From Phyllobacterium trifolii (GTDB lineage: Bacteria > Pseudomonadota > Alphaproteobacteria > Rhizobiales > Rhizobiaceae): a stretch of 64,000 bases of DNA. The stretch is taken from NCBI RefSeq assembly GCF_014192095.1, contig NZ_JACHXN010000011.1:124001-188000 (forward strand), given 5' to 3'. The position numbers and the translations under genes are program-made. The notes under the pieces are model-generated. The model worked only from the letters and a program-made list of their open reading frames with translations. It searched no databases and was not told the origin of the DNA. Positions 1 to 9,315 of this stretch are shown piece by piece (within the stretch, counting starts at the first letter, position 1; each line of letters begins with the position of its first letter).

Positions 1-141
1 CGACCCAGACTCCAAATGCTCGAAAAAGGGTCCGCCGGGCGACTTTTCCCACTATCGGTTGCGGACGGGGTCGCGCATCTTCCAGAGGATGTAATTGAAA
101 TCGTTGAAGGTTTGCCGATACCCTTTTTCCCGTTGAGCTAA
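1..141 (+). CDS. C-terminal end of a MoeA-like molybdopterin molybdenumtransferase (partial)
   Basis: An open frame enters from the left edge and ends with TAA at 139-141, giving 46 residues. It contains GSAGRLFPLSVADGVAHLPE and ends in PFFPLS. This pattern (a serine/glycine run, an ADG motif, a proline-bounded strand, a final hydrophobic strand) matches the C-terminal domain of MoeA, which inserts molybdate into molybdopterin. The call rests on a short tail, so another MoeA-like protein is possible. With moaA at 52.2-53.2 kb it points to molybdenum cofactor demand near this locus. Confidence 0.55.
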   Translation, partial: RPRLQMLEKGSAGRLFPLSVADGVAHLPEDVIEIVEGLPIPFFPLS

Positions 142-213
142 TTTCGCCCATCAGTAATCCATTTTATTTAATGATTTCAATTTGATCCGGGCATCGAGGG
201 CCCGCACGGGGAG

Positions 214-253
214 CTGTGATCAAACCGTAATATAAGTGTCACACGACTGTTAT
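214..253 (+). promoter_or_regulatory. Two tandem Pho boxes ahead of the first pst operon
   Basis: Four 7-mers sit at exact 11-bp spacing: CTGTGAT (214-220), CCGTAAT (225-231), GTGTCAC (236-242) and CTGTTAT (247-253). The last two form a good PhoB box (consensus CTGTCAT-N4-CTGTCAT); the first two form a weaker upstream box. The pstS start follows at 306. Expected result: activation by phospho-PhoB under phosphate limitation. Confidence 0.8.
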
Positions 254-305
254 AAAAGCTCTGTAGATAGCGGTTACTCTAACAGTTTCCAACGGGAGTA
301 TTAAC

Positions 306-1355
306 ATGAAAAAGCTTCTATCTACAGTAGCAGTGGCTGCCATCGCAGTCGCAGCATCACTCGGCGCAGCGTCAGCCCGCGACCAGATCCGCATCGTCGG
401 ATCATCCACCGTTTATCCGTTCACAACGGCAGTTGCTGAAAACTTCGGCAAGACCTCGGGCATGAAAACCCCGGTCGTTGAATCGACAGGCACTGGCGGC
501 GGCATGAAGCTGTTCTGCGAAGGCGTCGGCGAAAAGTTCCCGGACGCAACGAATGCTTCGCGTCGCATTAAGAAGGGCGAATTTGCCGATTGCAACAAGA
601 ACGGTGTCAAGGACATCGTCGAGGTGCTGATCGGTTTTGACGGTCTCAGCTTTGCCCAGTCGAAGACAGGCATGCCGATGAAGCTTTCGCGCAAGAACTT
701 CTTCCTTGCCCTCGCAAAGGAAGTTCCGGACGCCGATGGCAAGCTGGTTCCCAACCCATACAAGAACTGGTCGGAAGTCGATCCGTCGCTTCCCAACGAA
801 AAGATCGAAGTTCTCGGTCCTCCTCCAACATCCGGTACGCGCGATTCCATGCATGAACTTTTCATGGAGCCAGGTGCCGCTGAAATCCCCGCAATGAAAG
901 CGCTCAAGGAAAAGGATGCCAAGGCATTCGAAGCCGCCTGGAAGTCGGTTCGTGAAGACGGCGCGTACGTTGAAGCCGGCGAGAACGACAACGTCATCGT
1001 GCAGAAGCTGGAAGCCAACCCGAAGGCCTTCGGTGTGTTCGGATATTCCTTCCTCGAAGAGAACATCTCAAAGTTGGCCGGCGTGCCGATCGATGGTGTT
1101 GCACCGTCGTTCGAGACGATCGCTGACGGTTCCTACAAGCCTTCCCGTGAGATGTTCGTCTATGTCAAGAAGGCCCATGTTGGGGTGGTTCCTGGCCTCG
1201 ACAAGTTTGTGGCTGAGTATGTTTCCGATGGCGCGACGGGCGAAGACGGCTATCTTGCCGAAAAGGGCCTTGTTCCTCTGCCGGCCGAACGGCACGCCGA
1301 AGTTTCCAAGGCAATGGCAACCTTGGAACCGATGAAGGGTGATGAGCTGAAATAA
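306..1355 (+). CDS. pstS: Phosphate ABC transporter substrate-binding protein PstS (first copy)
   Basis: The 349-aa protein has a signal peptide (MKKLLSTVAVAAIAVAASLG, cleavage probably after ASA near residue 24) and the PstS phosphate-loop motifs VGSSTVYPF and ESTGTGGGMKLFC, followed by PPTSGTRDS. It should bind phosphate in the periplasm and deliver it to PstCA. A ribosome site GGGAG lies 8-9 nt before the ATG. It belongs to the PstS subgroup that begins IRIVGSSTVYPF and differs clearly from the second PstS at 15.8 kb (GAGSTFVYPVL). It is first in an operon with pstC, pstA, pstB, phoU and phoB, directly below two Pho boxes. Whether it discriminates phosphate from arsenate cannot be read from the sequence. 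Confidence 0.92.
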   Translation: MKKLLSTVAVAAIAVAASLGAASARDQIRIVGSSTVYPFTTAVAENFGKTSGMKTPVVESTGTGGGMKLFCEGVGEKFPDATNASRRIKKGEFADCNKNGVKDIVEVLIGFDGLSFAQSKTGMPMKLSRKNFFLALAKEVPDADGKLVPNPYKNWSEVDPSLPNEKIEVLGPPPTSGTRDSMHELFMEPGAAEIPAMKALKEKDAKAFEAAWKSVREDGAYVEAGENDNVIVQKLEANPKAFGVFGYSFLEENISKLAGVPIDGVAPSFETIADGSYKPSREMFVYVKKAHVGVVPGLDKFVAEYVSDGATGEDGYLAEKGLVPLPAERHAEVSKAMATLEPMKGDELK

Positions 1356-1371
1356 GCTCCATCCATGGGTC

Positions 1372-1409
1372 TGGGGCGGCGTTCGGAGAGATCATCTCTG
1401 GCCGCCCCA
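1372..1409 (+). other. Intercistronic stem-loop between pstS and pstC
   Basis: The 9-bp arms TGGGGCGGC (1372-1380) and GCCGCCCCA (1401-1409) are perfect complements, and the loop contains a second small stem (AGAGA/TCTCT). There is no T-run, so this is more likely an mRNA-stabilising or processing hairpin that raises pstS expression over pstCAB than a full terminator. The second pst operon has a similar hairpin in the same place. Confidence 0.6.
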
Positions 1410-1452
1410 TCTTCGCACGAGCCAAAAGCTTCTGACCGGGATTGGTGGGCCG

Positions 1453-2826
1453 ATGACCACAGCATATTTTCTCATTCTTGCTCTTCTGACTGTCTCTTGG
1501 TTCCTTGTAGGACGACAGAGAGCGTCATCCATCGCTGGGGCTGACCCAGCTTCTCTCCACTCCCTTCCTTCGTATCATGGTCTTTTTCTGGCGGCTCTGA
1601 TCTGCCTGCCCATGATCCTTATTTTTATTGTAGGAGCTCCTCTGGCCGAAAGGTACATCGAGGCGAGGGCCTTTTCGGGCCTGGATCCTGCGACGATCTC
1701 AGACGAACTCGGCCGCAGCGCCGTCCTGCGGGATATCCAATCGGTGCTTGCAGGTAACTACGCCGGCACCGCAACTCCGGAACTGACCACAGCCGCGTCC
1801 GCCTATTCAAGTGCTGCAAGCATCACGAGTTGGCTTTTGCTGATAGCTGGCATAGCTGCTGCCCTCGTTGCCGCCATGTTCGGCTTCCGCCTGATCGGTC
1901 CGGAATTCCGTGCGCGAAACAGCGTCGAACGCCTGGTGAAGTACATCCTTCTTGCCTGCTCGGCGATCGCCGTTTTGACCACGGTTGGCATCGTGTTCTC
2001 GGTCGTGTTTGAAACCATCCAATTCTTCAGCAAAGTAAATCCAATCGACTTTCTGTTCGGTCTTCAATGGTCGCCCCAGACGGCGATACGCGCCGATCAG
2101 GTTGGATCCTCGGGCGCATTCGGCATTGTTCCTCTCGTGACGGGGACGCTGTTGATTACCGTCATCGCCATTGCCGTCGCGGGGCCCCTCGGGTTGTTCG
2201 CGGCAATTTATATGGCGGAGTATGCGAGCCCCAGGACCCGCAGCATCGTTAAGCCAATTCTCGAAATTCTCGCCGGCATACCTACCGTGGTCCTGGGCTT
2301 CTTCGCCGCGCTGACAGTAGCCCCGTTCATTCGAGGCTCAGGCGAGTCCATAGGTTTGTCTGTGTCGTCCGAGTCCGCGCTCGCTGCCGGCTTGGTCATG
2401 GGCATGATGATCATCCCGTTCGTATCGTCTCTCTCGGACGACGTCATCAATGCCGTTCCGCAAAGCTTGCGCGACGGTTCCTATGCCATGGGGGCCACCA
2501 AGTCCGAGACCATCAAGAAGGTCATCCTGCCGGCGGCATTGCCGGGGATCGTTTCCGCCTTCATGCTCGCCATCTCGCGAGCGGTCGGGGAGACAATGAT
2601 CGTCGTCATGGCCGCGGGCTTGGCTGCCAACCTCACGTTCAACCCACTTGAAGCTGTTACAACCTTCACCGTCCAGATCAAGACCATCCTTGTGGGCGAC
2701 CAGGAATTCGACAGCGCCAAGACGCTTTCTGCCTTTGCCCTCGGCTTCGTCCTCTTCTTCTTCACCCTCGTGCTCAATTTCATCGCGCTACAGATCGTCA
2801 AGAGATATCGGGAACAATATGACTGA
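1453..2826 (+). CDS. pstC: Phosphate ABC transporter permease PstC (long form)
   Basis: This 457-aa inner-membrane permease pairs with PstA to form the phosphate channel. The C-terminal half carries the usual permease domain, including the cytoplasmic coupling loop around SLRDGSYAMGATKSETIKKVILPAALPG. The N-terminal third holds extra membrane segments (from residue 2, near 55, and near 125-150) and a periplasmic stretch that the ordinary ~330-aa PstC lacks; the second copy at 16.9 kb is the ordinary size. Long PstC proteins of this type occur in alphaproteobacteria. Its stop overlaps the pstA start by 8 nt, indicating translational coupling. Confidence 0.9.
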   Translation: MTTAYFLILALLTVSWFLVGRQRASSIAGADPASLHSLPSYHGLFLAALICLPMILIFIVGAPLAERYIEARAFSGLDPATISDELGRSAVLRDIQSVLAGNYAGTATPELTTAASAYSSAASITSWLLLIAGIAAALVAAMFGFRLIGPEFRARNSVERLVKYILLACSAIAVLTTVGIVFSVVFETIQFFSKVNPIDFLFGLQWSPQTAIRADQVGSSGAFGIVPLVTGTLLITVIAIAVAGPLGLFAAIYMAEYASPRTRSIVKPILEILAGIPTVVLGFFAALTVAPFIRGSGESIGLSVSSESALAAGLVMGMMIIPFVSSLSDDVINAVPQSLRDGSYAMGATKSETIKKVILPAALPGIVSAFMLAISRAVGETMIVVMAAGLAANLTFNPLEAVTTFTVQIKTILVGDQEFDSAKTLSAFALGFVLFFFTLVLNFIALQIVKRYREQYD

Positions 2827-4558
2827 CATCGCCTCCACCAACGACATCCCTGTCACCGACACACCGCGCGATGCTTTGGTCAAGAAGCGCTACCGCGCGG
2901 AGCGCCGCTTCAAGTTCTATGGCATCGCGGCGATCGTCCTTACGGCCCTGTTCCTTTCCGTCGTGCTTCTCGACGTTTTGTTCAAGGGGATACCTGCGTT
3001 CTCCGAATACCGACTTGATTTGAAGGTTGTTGCCGATCAGGCGCTTCTGGACCCACAAAAAACCGGCGACCGGACCACCTTGTTGGCCGGCAACTACGAC
3101 AAGATAATCCGTGATGCATTGGCGGCCCAGTTTCCGGATGTAACCACCCGGGCCGACCGGAGGGCCCTCAACGGATTGTTGAGTTCAGGTGCCGCGGATG
3201 ATTTCAGGCGCATGGTTTCAAACAACCCATCATTGGTAGGTCAGGAACTCACTGTTCCCGTCTTGCTTTCGGACGATGCAGACCAATTCTTGAAGGGTTA
3301 TCAGACGAACGAGATTGTCCTTAAAGGAACAGGTACACTCACCCAGACACTGAATGGCGATGCCTACGCGCTTCGTTCGTCCGGGGATGACTTCGGGAAG
3401 GCATTCCAGGAGATACAGGCGTTCTTGTTCCAGCGTCTCGACCGGCTTCACACCGAAATTGCCCGCCTCGAGAAGACTCTGCAGGGGATGGAGGGCGACG
3501 CCGCCGAATCGCTGCGCGGTCAGGTCGACACCTACAAGGCCGAAGCTGAGACGCTGAACGCCCGCATCAGCGACGCCAATACGGCGATCGAGTTGGACGA
3601 CAAACTGCCGAGCCTGCTGGTCAATGTGAATGGTGGAACCATCAAGGCGACACAGATCAGCCCCGCTGGCGTCGATGGAACAAAATTGATCACGCCAAAG
3701 AGCGCCGAACCCGCGAGCCCCGGTTCGTGGTCGATCTTGACCCTGGTCACTCCTGAATCCAATCGCCGTGTTCAGGATCAGGCAGCGACGTGGCTTGAAC
3801 AGTTGAAGGCCTCAGGAACGATTGAGCGGGGCTTTGCTACACGTTTCTTTACCTCCGGAGATTCACGCGAGCCGGAATTGGCGGGAATTCGCGGAGCTCT
3901 CATCGGGACACTTTGGACACTGGCTGTTACGCTGATTTTATGTCTGCCGCTCGGGGTTGGCGCAGCCATCTACCTTGAGGAATTTGCTCCGAAGAACCGT
4001 CTGACTGAGGTCATCGAAATCAACATCAACAATCTTGCCGCTGTACCGTCTATTGTGTTCGGTCTGCTTGGCTTGGCGATGTTCCTGAACTTCTTCGACC
4101 TTCCGCGGTCAGCACCATTGGTCGGTGGTCTTGTATTGGCCCTTTTGGTAATGCCGACGATCATCATCGCATCACGCGCGGCGCTGCGGTCAGTGCCGCC
4201 GTCGATCAAGGAGGCGGCGCTGGGTGTCGGGGCTTCTCACCAGCAGGCGATCTTCCATCACGTCCTTCCCTTGGCCATGCCAGGCATCATGACCGGCACC
4301 ATCATCGGCATGGCGCACGCACTTGGCGAGACGGCACCCTTGCTGATGATCGGCATGGTCGCCTTCATCGTCGATATACCCGGAGGCATAACGGACGCAT
4401 CGACCGTTCTGCCGGTGCAGATCTATCTTTGGTCCGATCTTCCCGAGGTTGCCTTCCAAGCCAAAACAGCGGCCGCCATCCTGGTGTTGCTGGTGTTCCT
4501 TTTTGTCATGAATGCTGCGGCGATTATGCTGCGTCGACGCTTCGAACGTCGCTGGTAA
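2819..4558 (+). CDS. pstA: Phosphate ABC transporter permease PstA with long periplasmic insert
   Basis: The ATG at 2819 overlaps the end of pstC and gives 579 aa, beginning MTDIASTNDIPVTD. A longer open frame extends upstream but only inside pstC. The first membrane helix (about residues 33-58) is followed by a large periplasmic region of about 300 residues with a predicted coiled coil near 205-250 (heptad-like RLHTEIARLEKTLQGMEG). The permease domain then follows, with the coupling loop near SIKEAALGVGASHQQAIF. The N-terminal part corresponds to the DUF3333 extension found in alphaproteobacterial PstA. Usual PstA is about 285 aa, as in the second copy. The job of the insert is unknown; contact with PstS or a sensor kinase is a possibility. 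Confidence 0.88.
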   Translation: MTDIASTNDIPVTDTPRDALVKKRYRAERRFKFYGIAAIVLTALFLSVVLLDVLFKGIPAFSEYRLDLKVVADQALLDPQKTGDRTTLLAGNYDKIIRDALAAQFPDVTTRADRRALNGLLSSGAADDFRRMVSNNPSLVGQELTVPVLLSDDADQFLKGYQTNEIVLKGTGTLTQTLNGDAYALRSSGDDFGKAFQEIQAFLFQRLDRLHTEIARLEKTLQGMEGDAAESLRGQVDTYKAEAETLNARISDANTAIELDDKLPSLLVNVNGGTIKATQISPAGVDGTKLITPKSAEPASPGSWSILTLVTPESNRRVQDQAATWLEQLKASGTIERGFATRFFTSGDSREPELAGIRGALIGTLWTLAVTLILCLPLGVGAAIYLEEFAPKNRLTEVIEININNLAAVPSIVFGLLGLAMFLNFFDLPRSAPLVGGLVLALLVMPTIIIASRAALRSVPPSIKEAALGVGASHQQAIFHHVLPLAMPGIMTGTIIGMAHALGETAPLLMIGMVAFIVDIPGGITDASTVLPVQIYLWSDLPEVAFQAKTAAAILVLLVFLFVMNAAAIMLRRRFERRW

Positions 4559-4574
4559 ATGAGGTATAAGGAAT

Positions 4575-5390
4575 ATGAATATGCTCTCTGAAGTCGATGT
4601 GGAAAAGAAATTGTACCCCGCTCCTGATCAACCCAAGGCAAAAATGAAGGGCGACAACGTCTCGGTTTTCTACGGCGCGAAGCAAGCTTTGTTCGGTGTC
4701 AGCCTCGACGTTCCGGAAAAAATGGTAACTGCGTTGATCGGGCCGTCCGGTTGCGGCAAGTCCACCTTCCTGCGTTGCCTCAACCGCATGAATGATACCA
4801 TTTCCATATGCCGTGTCACCGGCAACATTACGCTCGACAACCGTGACATCTACGATCCCAAGATCGACGTCGTCCAACTCCGTGCACGAATCGGGATGGT
4901 GTTCCAGAAGCCCAATCCCTTCCCGAAGTCGATTTTCGAGAATGTGGCGTATGGCCCGCGTATTCATGGTTTGGTGAAGGATAAGCACCATCTGGATGAG
5001 ATCGTGGAAAAAAGCCTCCAAAGGGCAGGGCTCTTCACTGAGGTGAAAGACCGCTTGCATGAGTCGGGTACAGGCCTTTCCGGCGGCCAGCAGCAACGCC
5101 TGTGCATTGCGCGCGCCATCGCGGTCAGCCCGGAAGTCATCCTGATGGATGAGCCGTGCTCGGCACTCGATCCTATCGCCACCGCCAAGGTGGAGGAGCT
5201 GATCGACGAATTGCGCGAGAATTATACGATTGTCATCGTGACGCACTCGATGCAGCAGGCGGCACGCGTATCGCAGCGCACCGCGATGTTCCATCTGGGC
5301 AATATTGTTGAGGTAGGCGATACGGAAATGATGTTCACTAGCCCGACGGAAAAGCGCACGCAAGACTACATCACCGGACGCTTCGGCTGA
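4575..5390 (+). CDS. pstB: Phosphate ABC transporter ATPase PstB (first copy)
   Basis: The 271-aa cytoplasmic ATPase energises PstCA. It shows Walker [10 protein letters not shown] (about residues 56-64), the signature LSGGQQQR, Walker [14 protein letters not shown] and the switch histidine in [13 protein letters not shown], all typical of PstB. It starts 17 nt after pstA and is followed by phoU after 22 nt, so it lies inside the same operon. It is clearly related to the second PstB at 18.8 kb but not near-identical to it, unlike the two PhoB proteins. Confidence 0.95.
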   Translation: MNMLSEVDVEKKLYPAPDQPKAKMKGDNVSVFYGAKQALFGVSLDVPEKMVTALIGPSGCGKSTFLRCLNRMNDTISICRVTGNITLDNRDIYDPKIDVVQLRARIGMVFQKPNPFPKSIFENVAYGPRIHGLVKDKHHLDEIVEKSLQRAGLFTEVKDRLHESGTGLSGGQQQRLCIARAIAVSPEVILMDEPCSALDPIATAKVEELIDELRENYTIVIVTHSMQQAARVSQRTAMFHLGNIVEVGDTEMMFTSPTEKRTQDYITGRFG

Positions 5391-5412
5391 TCACGGGAAA
5401 GAGGTTGATATC

Positions 5413-6144
5413 ATGACCGAACAGACAGCACAGCACACCGTCCGTTCCTACGACGAAGAACTGAAATTCCTGACGCACAAGATCGCCGAGATGGGCGGAC
5501 ATGCGGAGCGCATGGTCGAGCAGGCCGTCGCTGCCATGGTCAATTCGGACAATGCGCTCGCACAGCGAGTGATCTCGGATGATTTGATCCTCGATGCTGG
5601 TCAACGCGAGATCGACGAAAAGGCGATTACCATCATCGGCAAGCGCCAGCCCATGGCGATCGACCTGCGTGAAGTCATCGGTACGATCCGCATATCATCG
5701 GATCTGGAACGCATCGGTGATCTTGGCAAGAACATTGCCAAGCGGGTGGTTGCGGTCACCGACACCAGGCAGACCCTTTCGGTCTATCGCGGGCTGCAGA
5801 CGATCGCCGAACTGGCTTTGACGCAGCTCAAGGACGTTCTCGACGCCTACGCCACACGTTCGGTCGCGCAGGTCAATATCGTGCGCGAGCGCGACGATGA
5901 GATCGATGCGCTCTATACGTCATTGTTCCGCGAACTTCTGACCTACATGATGGAAGATCCGCGCAATATCTCTGCCTGCACGCATCTACTTTTCTGTGCA
6001 AAGAATATCGAACGCATCGGCGATCATGCGACGAATATAGCAGAGACAGTTTATTATATTGTGACGGGAACGCAGCTTCCTGCAGAGCGCCCGAAGGAAG
6101 ATCAATCCCACACCATCGTGATGGATGAACCTCTCGCATCCTAA
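5413..6144 (+). CDS. phoU: Phosphate signalling regulator PhoU
   Basis: The 243-aa protein has two PhoU three-helix repeats, each with the metal-binding pattern (ISSDLERIGDLGKNIAKR in the first half and AKNIERIGDHATNIAETVYY in the second). PhoU links the Pst transporter to the PhoR/PhoB pathway and prevents signalling when phosphate is plentiful. A ribosome site (AAAGAGG) precedes the ATG. The second pst operon has no phoU, so this copy may serve both transporters. No phoR kinase gene is visible in the window. Confidence 0.95.
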   Translation: MTEQTAQHTVRSYDEELKFLTHKIAEMGGHAERMVEQAVAAMVNSDNALAQRVISDDLILDAGQREIDEKAITIIGKRQPMAIDLREVIGTIRISSDLERIGDLGKNIAKRVVAVTDTRQTLSVYRGLQTIAELALTQLKDVLDAYATRSVAQVNIVRERDDEIDALYTSLFRELLTYMMEDPRNISACTHLLFCAKNIERIGDHATNIAETVYYIVTGTQLPAERPKEDQSHTIVMDEPLAS

Positions 6145-6157
6145 ATAAAGGCAGAAA

Positions 6158-6844
6158 ATGGCGATAGCTCCCAAAATCACCGTTGTGGAGGACGAGGAAG
6201 CCTTGAGCGTCCTTCTCCGGTACAATCTTGAAGCTGAAGGCTATGTGGTCGAGACTATTGCGCGCGGCGACGAAGCGGAAATAGCCTTGCGGGAGAAGGT
6301 GCCGGATCTGCTGATCCTGGACTGGATGCTGCCTGGCCTTTCCGGCATCGAACTCTGCCGGCGGCTGAGAGCCAGGCGCGAAACGGAAATCCTGCCGATC
6401 ATCATGCTGACGGCACGCGGCGAGGAAAGCGAGCGGGTGCGTGGCCTTGCGACCGGCGCGGACGATTACATGGTCAAGCCGTTCTCTACACCGGAGCTGC
6501 TTGCACGCATCAAATCCATGCTGCGCCGGGTCAATCCGAGCCTTCTGTCACATGTGCTGAGCTTTGGCGACCTCAAGCTCGACCGCGAGCAACACCGTGT
6601 CTACCGCAAGGAACGCGAACTCAAGCTCGGCCCGACGGAATTCCGCCTCCTGGAATTCCTGATGCAGTCTCCCGGCCGTGTCTTTTCGCGCGGTCAGCTG
6701 CTCGACAATGTCTGGGGCGCAGATATTTATGTTGATGACCGCACGGTCGACGTGCATGTCGGACGTCTCCGCAAGGCCATCAACATTGGCCGCTCAATTG
6801 ATCCCATCCGTACGGTACGCGGTGCGGGCTATTCATTCGGCTAG
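6158..6844 (+). CDS. phoB: Phosphate response regulator PhoB (first copy)
   Basis: The 228-aa OmpR-type response regulator has a receiver domain (acidic pocket E11/D12, phosphoacceptor D55 in LILDWMLPG, T85, K107) and a winged-helix DNA-binding domain with GPTEFRLLEFLMQSPGRVFSR and the recognition-helix region VDDRTVDVHVGRLRKAIN. Phosphorylated PhoB activates Pho-box promoters such as those at 214-253 and 15711-15728. It is last in the pstSCAB-phoU-phoB operon. By eye it differs from the second PhoB (19629-20315) at only about 18 of 228 positions, a recent duplication by comparison with the flanking pst genes. Confidence 0.95.
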   Translation: MAIAPKITVVEDEEALSVLLRYNLEAEGYVVETIARGDEAEIALREKVPDLLILDWMLPGLSGIELCRRLRARRETEILPIIMLTARGEESERVRGLATGADDYMVKPFSTPELLARIKSMLRRVNPSLLSHVLSFGDLKLDREQHRVYRKERELKLGPTEFRLLEFLMQSPGRVFSRGQLLDNVWGADIYVDDRTVDVHVGRLRKAINIGRSIDPIRTVRGAGYSFG

Positions 6845-7012
6845 CACCAATCTAGGAGCAGGAGCTACTGATTTAGCATTGAGTATTCGGTAGCAATTGC
6901 CATCAGCCGTCGCCCGGGAGAATTGACCACCAACGGCAGGATCTCAACGGTTGCGTATTCATAATCGCAATGACATCGAAGTCAGACCGCTGTCAGGGCA
7001 CCCATCCGCTCT

Positions 7013-7222
7013 TTAGTCCAAGCGGAAGCCGGCTTTGAGGACGACTTGGAATCGGGCCACCTTACCATCTTGAATGTGCCCTCTGATCTGATCGACCTCG
7101 AACCAGTCGAGTTGTCTCACGCTCTGGGATGCGCGAGCGATGGCGTTCTTTATAGCTGAATCGACCGAGTCGGTTGAACTGCCAACGAGTTCGATTTTCT
7201 TGTAAACATGGTCCTCACCCAT
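7013..7222 (-). CDS. Dodecin-family flavin-binding protein
   Basis: The 69-aa protein beginning MGEDHVYKKIELVGSSTDS and ending KAGFRLD matches dodecin, a small protein that forms hollow 12-mers and stores or buffers flavin. The conserved tryptophan in LDWFEVDQIRGHI, which stacks on the flavin, is present. The start at 7222 is chosen because GAGGAGG lies just upstream; a longer frame reaches 7282 without support. It faces phoB tail to tail. Confidence 0.9.
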   Translation of the reverse strand: MGEDHVYKKIELVGSSTDSVDSAIKNAIARASQSVRQLDWFEVDQIRGHIQDGKVARFQVVLKAGFRLD

Positions 7223-7716
7223 GAGATCCTCCTCTCGGGCTGGTCCCGCCGTGGTTTCGGCATGTTCGGCCCAGGCCGACATTCTGGGCCGACTAGGGAC
7301 AAATGTGAAGTTTCATTCAAAGAGACGCGCGAATATCTGCTCGAAATTATCCGCTGATATGGAAGGGGAGCACGCGCTTAATACGTCGCCTACGAAATCG
7401 GCGTGACATAATATTCATGTACGCTGACTTGAAGTCCGCAATGGGCCGACAGCGGACCGGCAGCTTTTGTCGTATAGGAAGCGAAAGCTGATGCCCAGGA
7501 TGCTGCGTACAGCGCCACGCCTCCCGCTCTGCTAACGGTTGTAAAGTTGCTGGAAATTCGGACGATCCGCGTCGCAATAAGCGCCCATAGTCTCAAAGAG
7601 CACGTATATTTGCACCTGCAGCGCCATCACATCCTCATATTGCGAAAACATCACCTGCATGTCGGCGCTGGATTATCCAACGTCACTGCGGGAACGGTCA
7701 CGGAATATTCTCCGAA
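7223..7716. other. Intergenic stretch with no recognised feature
   Basis: The first bases hold the dodecin ribosome site. No open frame with convincing composition, tRNA or strong terminator was seen in the rest. It marks the left side of the accessory insert between the two pst operons. Confidence 0.4.
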
Positions 7717-9315
7717 CTAACCTATTTGTTGTCGAACGCTGAGAAGGCGTTCCGTATAGCCGTCGTCATTCGCACCCATCACATGTCCGCCGAACACATA
7801 CTCATTGTTATAGCGGATCGTATGCTTCATCAGCCCATCCAAGGCGAAGCGATACACAAGCTGGTGAGCTTCGGTGTCGAAGGAAGTTTGCACCAATTCT
7901 TCAGACGGCAGCCAGTCATAGAGATACCGGCAGGTGTCAAATGGGATGACATCAAGGAACATCTCGGTGCTCTTGCCCTCCGCCACATATGTGTATCGCC
8001 GCGTTTGCTCAACATTGTAGTGGTAAGGCATCGCGTACTGAGCGAGGACCGGAAAAAGGGCCAGTTCGGATGTTGGGACGTCGCAGAACATGTACATATT
8101 TTGCATGTAGGCGTACCCCGCCAGAAGTTCCTTCATTGCTGGTTTCAGCCACTGACCATCCCTGTCATTTCTGAGCAGCAAATAGGCATGTATGACATCA
8201 TCCACGGGGATGTTGGGAAAGCCCCCTAGTTCCCTGCGCCAAGTGTCGATCAATTTGAACGATGAAGCGTCGGGCGTGAGATAGTTTTCGTCCTGATGTT
8301 TTTTCAGCGACGCCAGCGTCCAGCCGAGGGTGTTCATGTCGGCGTCGACTATGTAGTCACCTCCACCGAATTCTAGGGTCTCGTCGAACGATATTTGCTC
8401 TGCGGCGTGCGGAGCCAGTTCGACCGGAGTCTTGGCAAAAAAGTGCGGCCACAGTCCGGACGCCGACAGGCGCGCCATGGGCACTATGAACGACGCCAGA
8501 TCGAACAGCTGCCTCGTAATGTACTGGCCGTAAAAATTTGAAAAATCAGATTTGACCTTATGGAAGAATGATTCCCCTGCAGGCTGCCCTTTCGGGATCA
8601 TTCCGTATGCAACTGCGCCATCGGTCATGTTCCATTCCGGCTTCCCGGATTCAAGCATGCCCTTGGGGTACAGATAGGCGCTTACAATATCGGAATATGC
8701 GTGAAGCTGGCCGACATCGCTGACGTCCGGTTTGGCAAAATTTGTGATCAAGACGCCTAAAGGAGTCAGCCGCTGGTATCGGAATATATTCGCTACGGTC
8801 CTCAGCGTCGCCTGAGACGTACTAGGAAGCGGGCCACAGGCATCGAAATAGATAATATCAAACGTCATCGGAACGGCTTGTAAGTACCGATCCATGGGCA
8901 TCTTGATGATCTTGATCAGGGGAAAGCTGGAAGCTTTGGCACTTGCGAGTGCTTCGTTGAAGGTCTTATTTTCGGACTCGAATGCATAGATGCTGTGTGG
9001 GTGGACGCCCAGCCCAACGAGCTCGTGAAAGTCATTCATTGGCTCCGGACCAGCCAGATAGGCCACGACAAGGTCGCCCGCTGCTCTAGTCCCGACCTTG
9101 CCCAGCCAGAAGCTCTCCCAATCCTGTATAGACTTGGTGTAGCATTTTTCAGCTGCGTGTTTGTCGTAACCTGTCCGCTTCGCAAGATCATCCCTGACCT
9201 GCCGAACGTAGCCCTGACTTACTATCGCGCCACCTTTGCGCTTAATAGTAAGTACCTCAACAGCGTGTTTCAGAGCAGCGGTCCGCGCGGTTTTCTTTTG
9301 TGGCTGGTTATACAT
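7717..9315 (-). CDS. Orphan 532-aa protein, possible Rossmann-fold (methyltransferase-like) domain
   Basis: I do not recognise this family. A strong ribosome site (AAGGGGG) precedes the ATG at 9315. Residues 80-220 look like a Rossmann fold: DLVVAYLAGPEPMNDF, then an acidic strand end YAFESE, then FDIIYFDACGPLP, then LGVLITNFA. That layout resembles class I S-adenosylmethionine methyltransferases, but no GxGxG motif is clear, so this is inference. The rest is rich in aromatic residues, with no signal peptide or membrane helix. It is divergent from the OLD/UvrD pair and may be a defence gene by location; its intergenic flanks look like island sequence. Confidence 0.6.
   Translation of the reverse strand: MYNQPQKKTARTAALKHAVEVLTIKRKGGAIVSQGYVRQVRDDLAKRTGYDKHAAEKCYTKSIQDWESFWLGKVGTRAAGDLVVAYLAGPEPMNDFHELVGLGVHPHSIYAFESENKTFNEALASAKASSFPLIKIIKMPMDRYLQAVPMTFDIIYFDACGPLPSTSQATLRTVANIFRYQRLTPLGVLITNFAKPDVSDVGQLHAYSDIVSAYLYPKGMLESGKPEWNMTDGAVAYGMIPKGQPAGESFFHKVKSDFSNFYGQYITRQLFDLASFIVPMARLSASGLWPHFFAKTPVELAPHAAEQISFDETLEFGGGDYIVDADMNTLGWTLASLKKHQDENYLTPDASSFKLIDTWRRELGGFPNIPVDDVIHAYLLLRNDRDGQWLKPAMKELLAGYAYMQNMYMFCDVPTSELALFPVLAQYAMPYHYNVEQTRRYTYVAEGKSTEMFLDVIPFDTCRYLYDWLPSEELVQTSFDTEAHQLVYRFALDGLMKHTIRYNNEYVFGGHVMGANDDGYTERLLSVRQQIG

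Noticed and set aside
4524-5363. Long minus-strand frame of 279 codons
   Set aside because: Antisense to pstB and pstA end; no family and the sense genes are certain.
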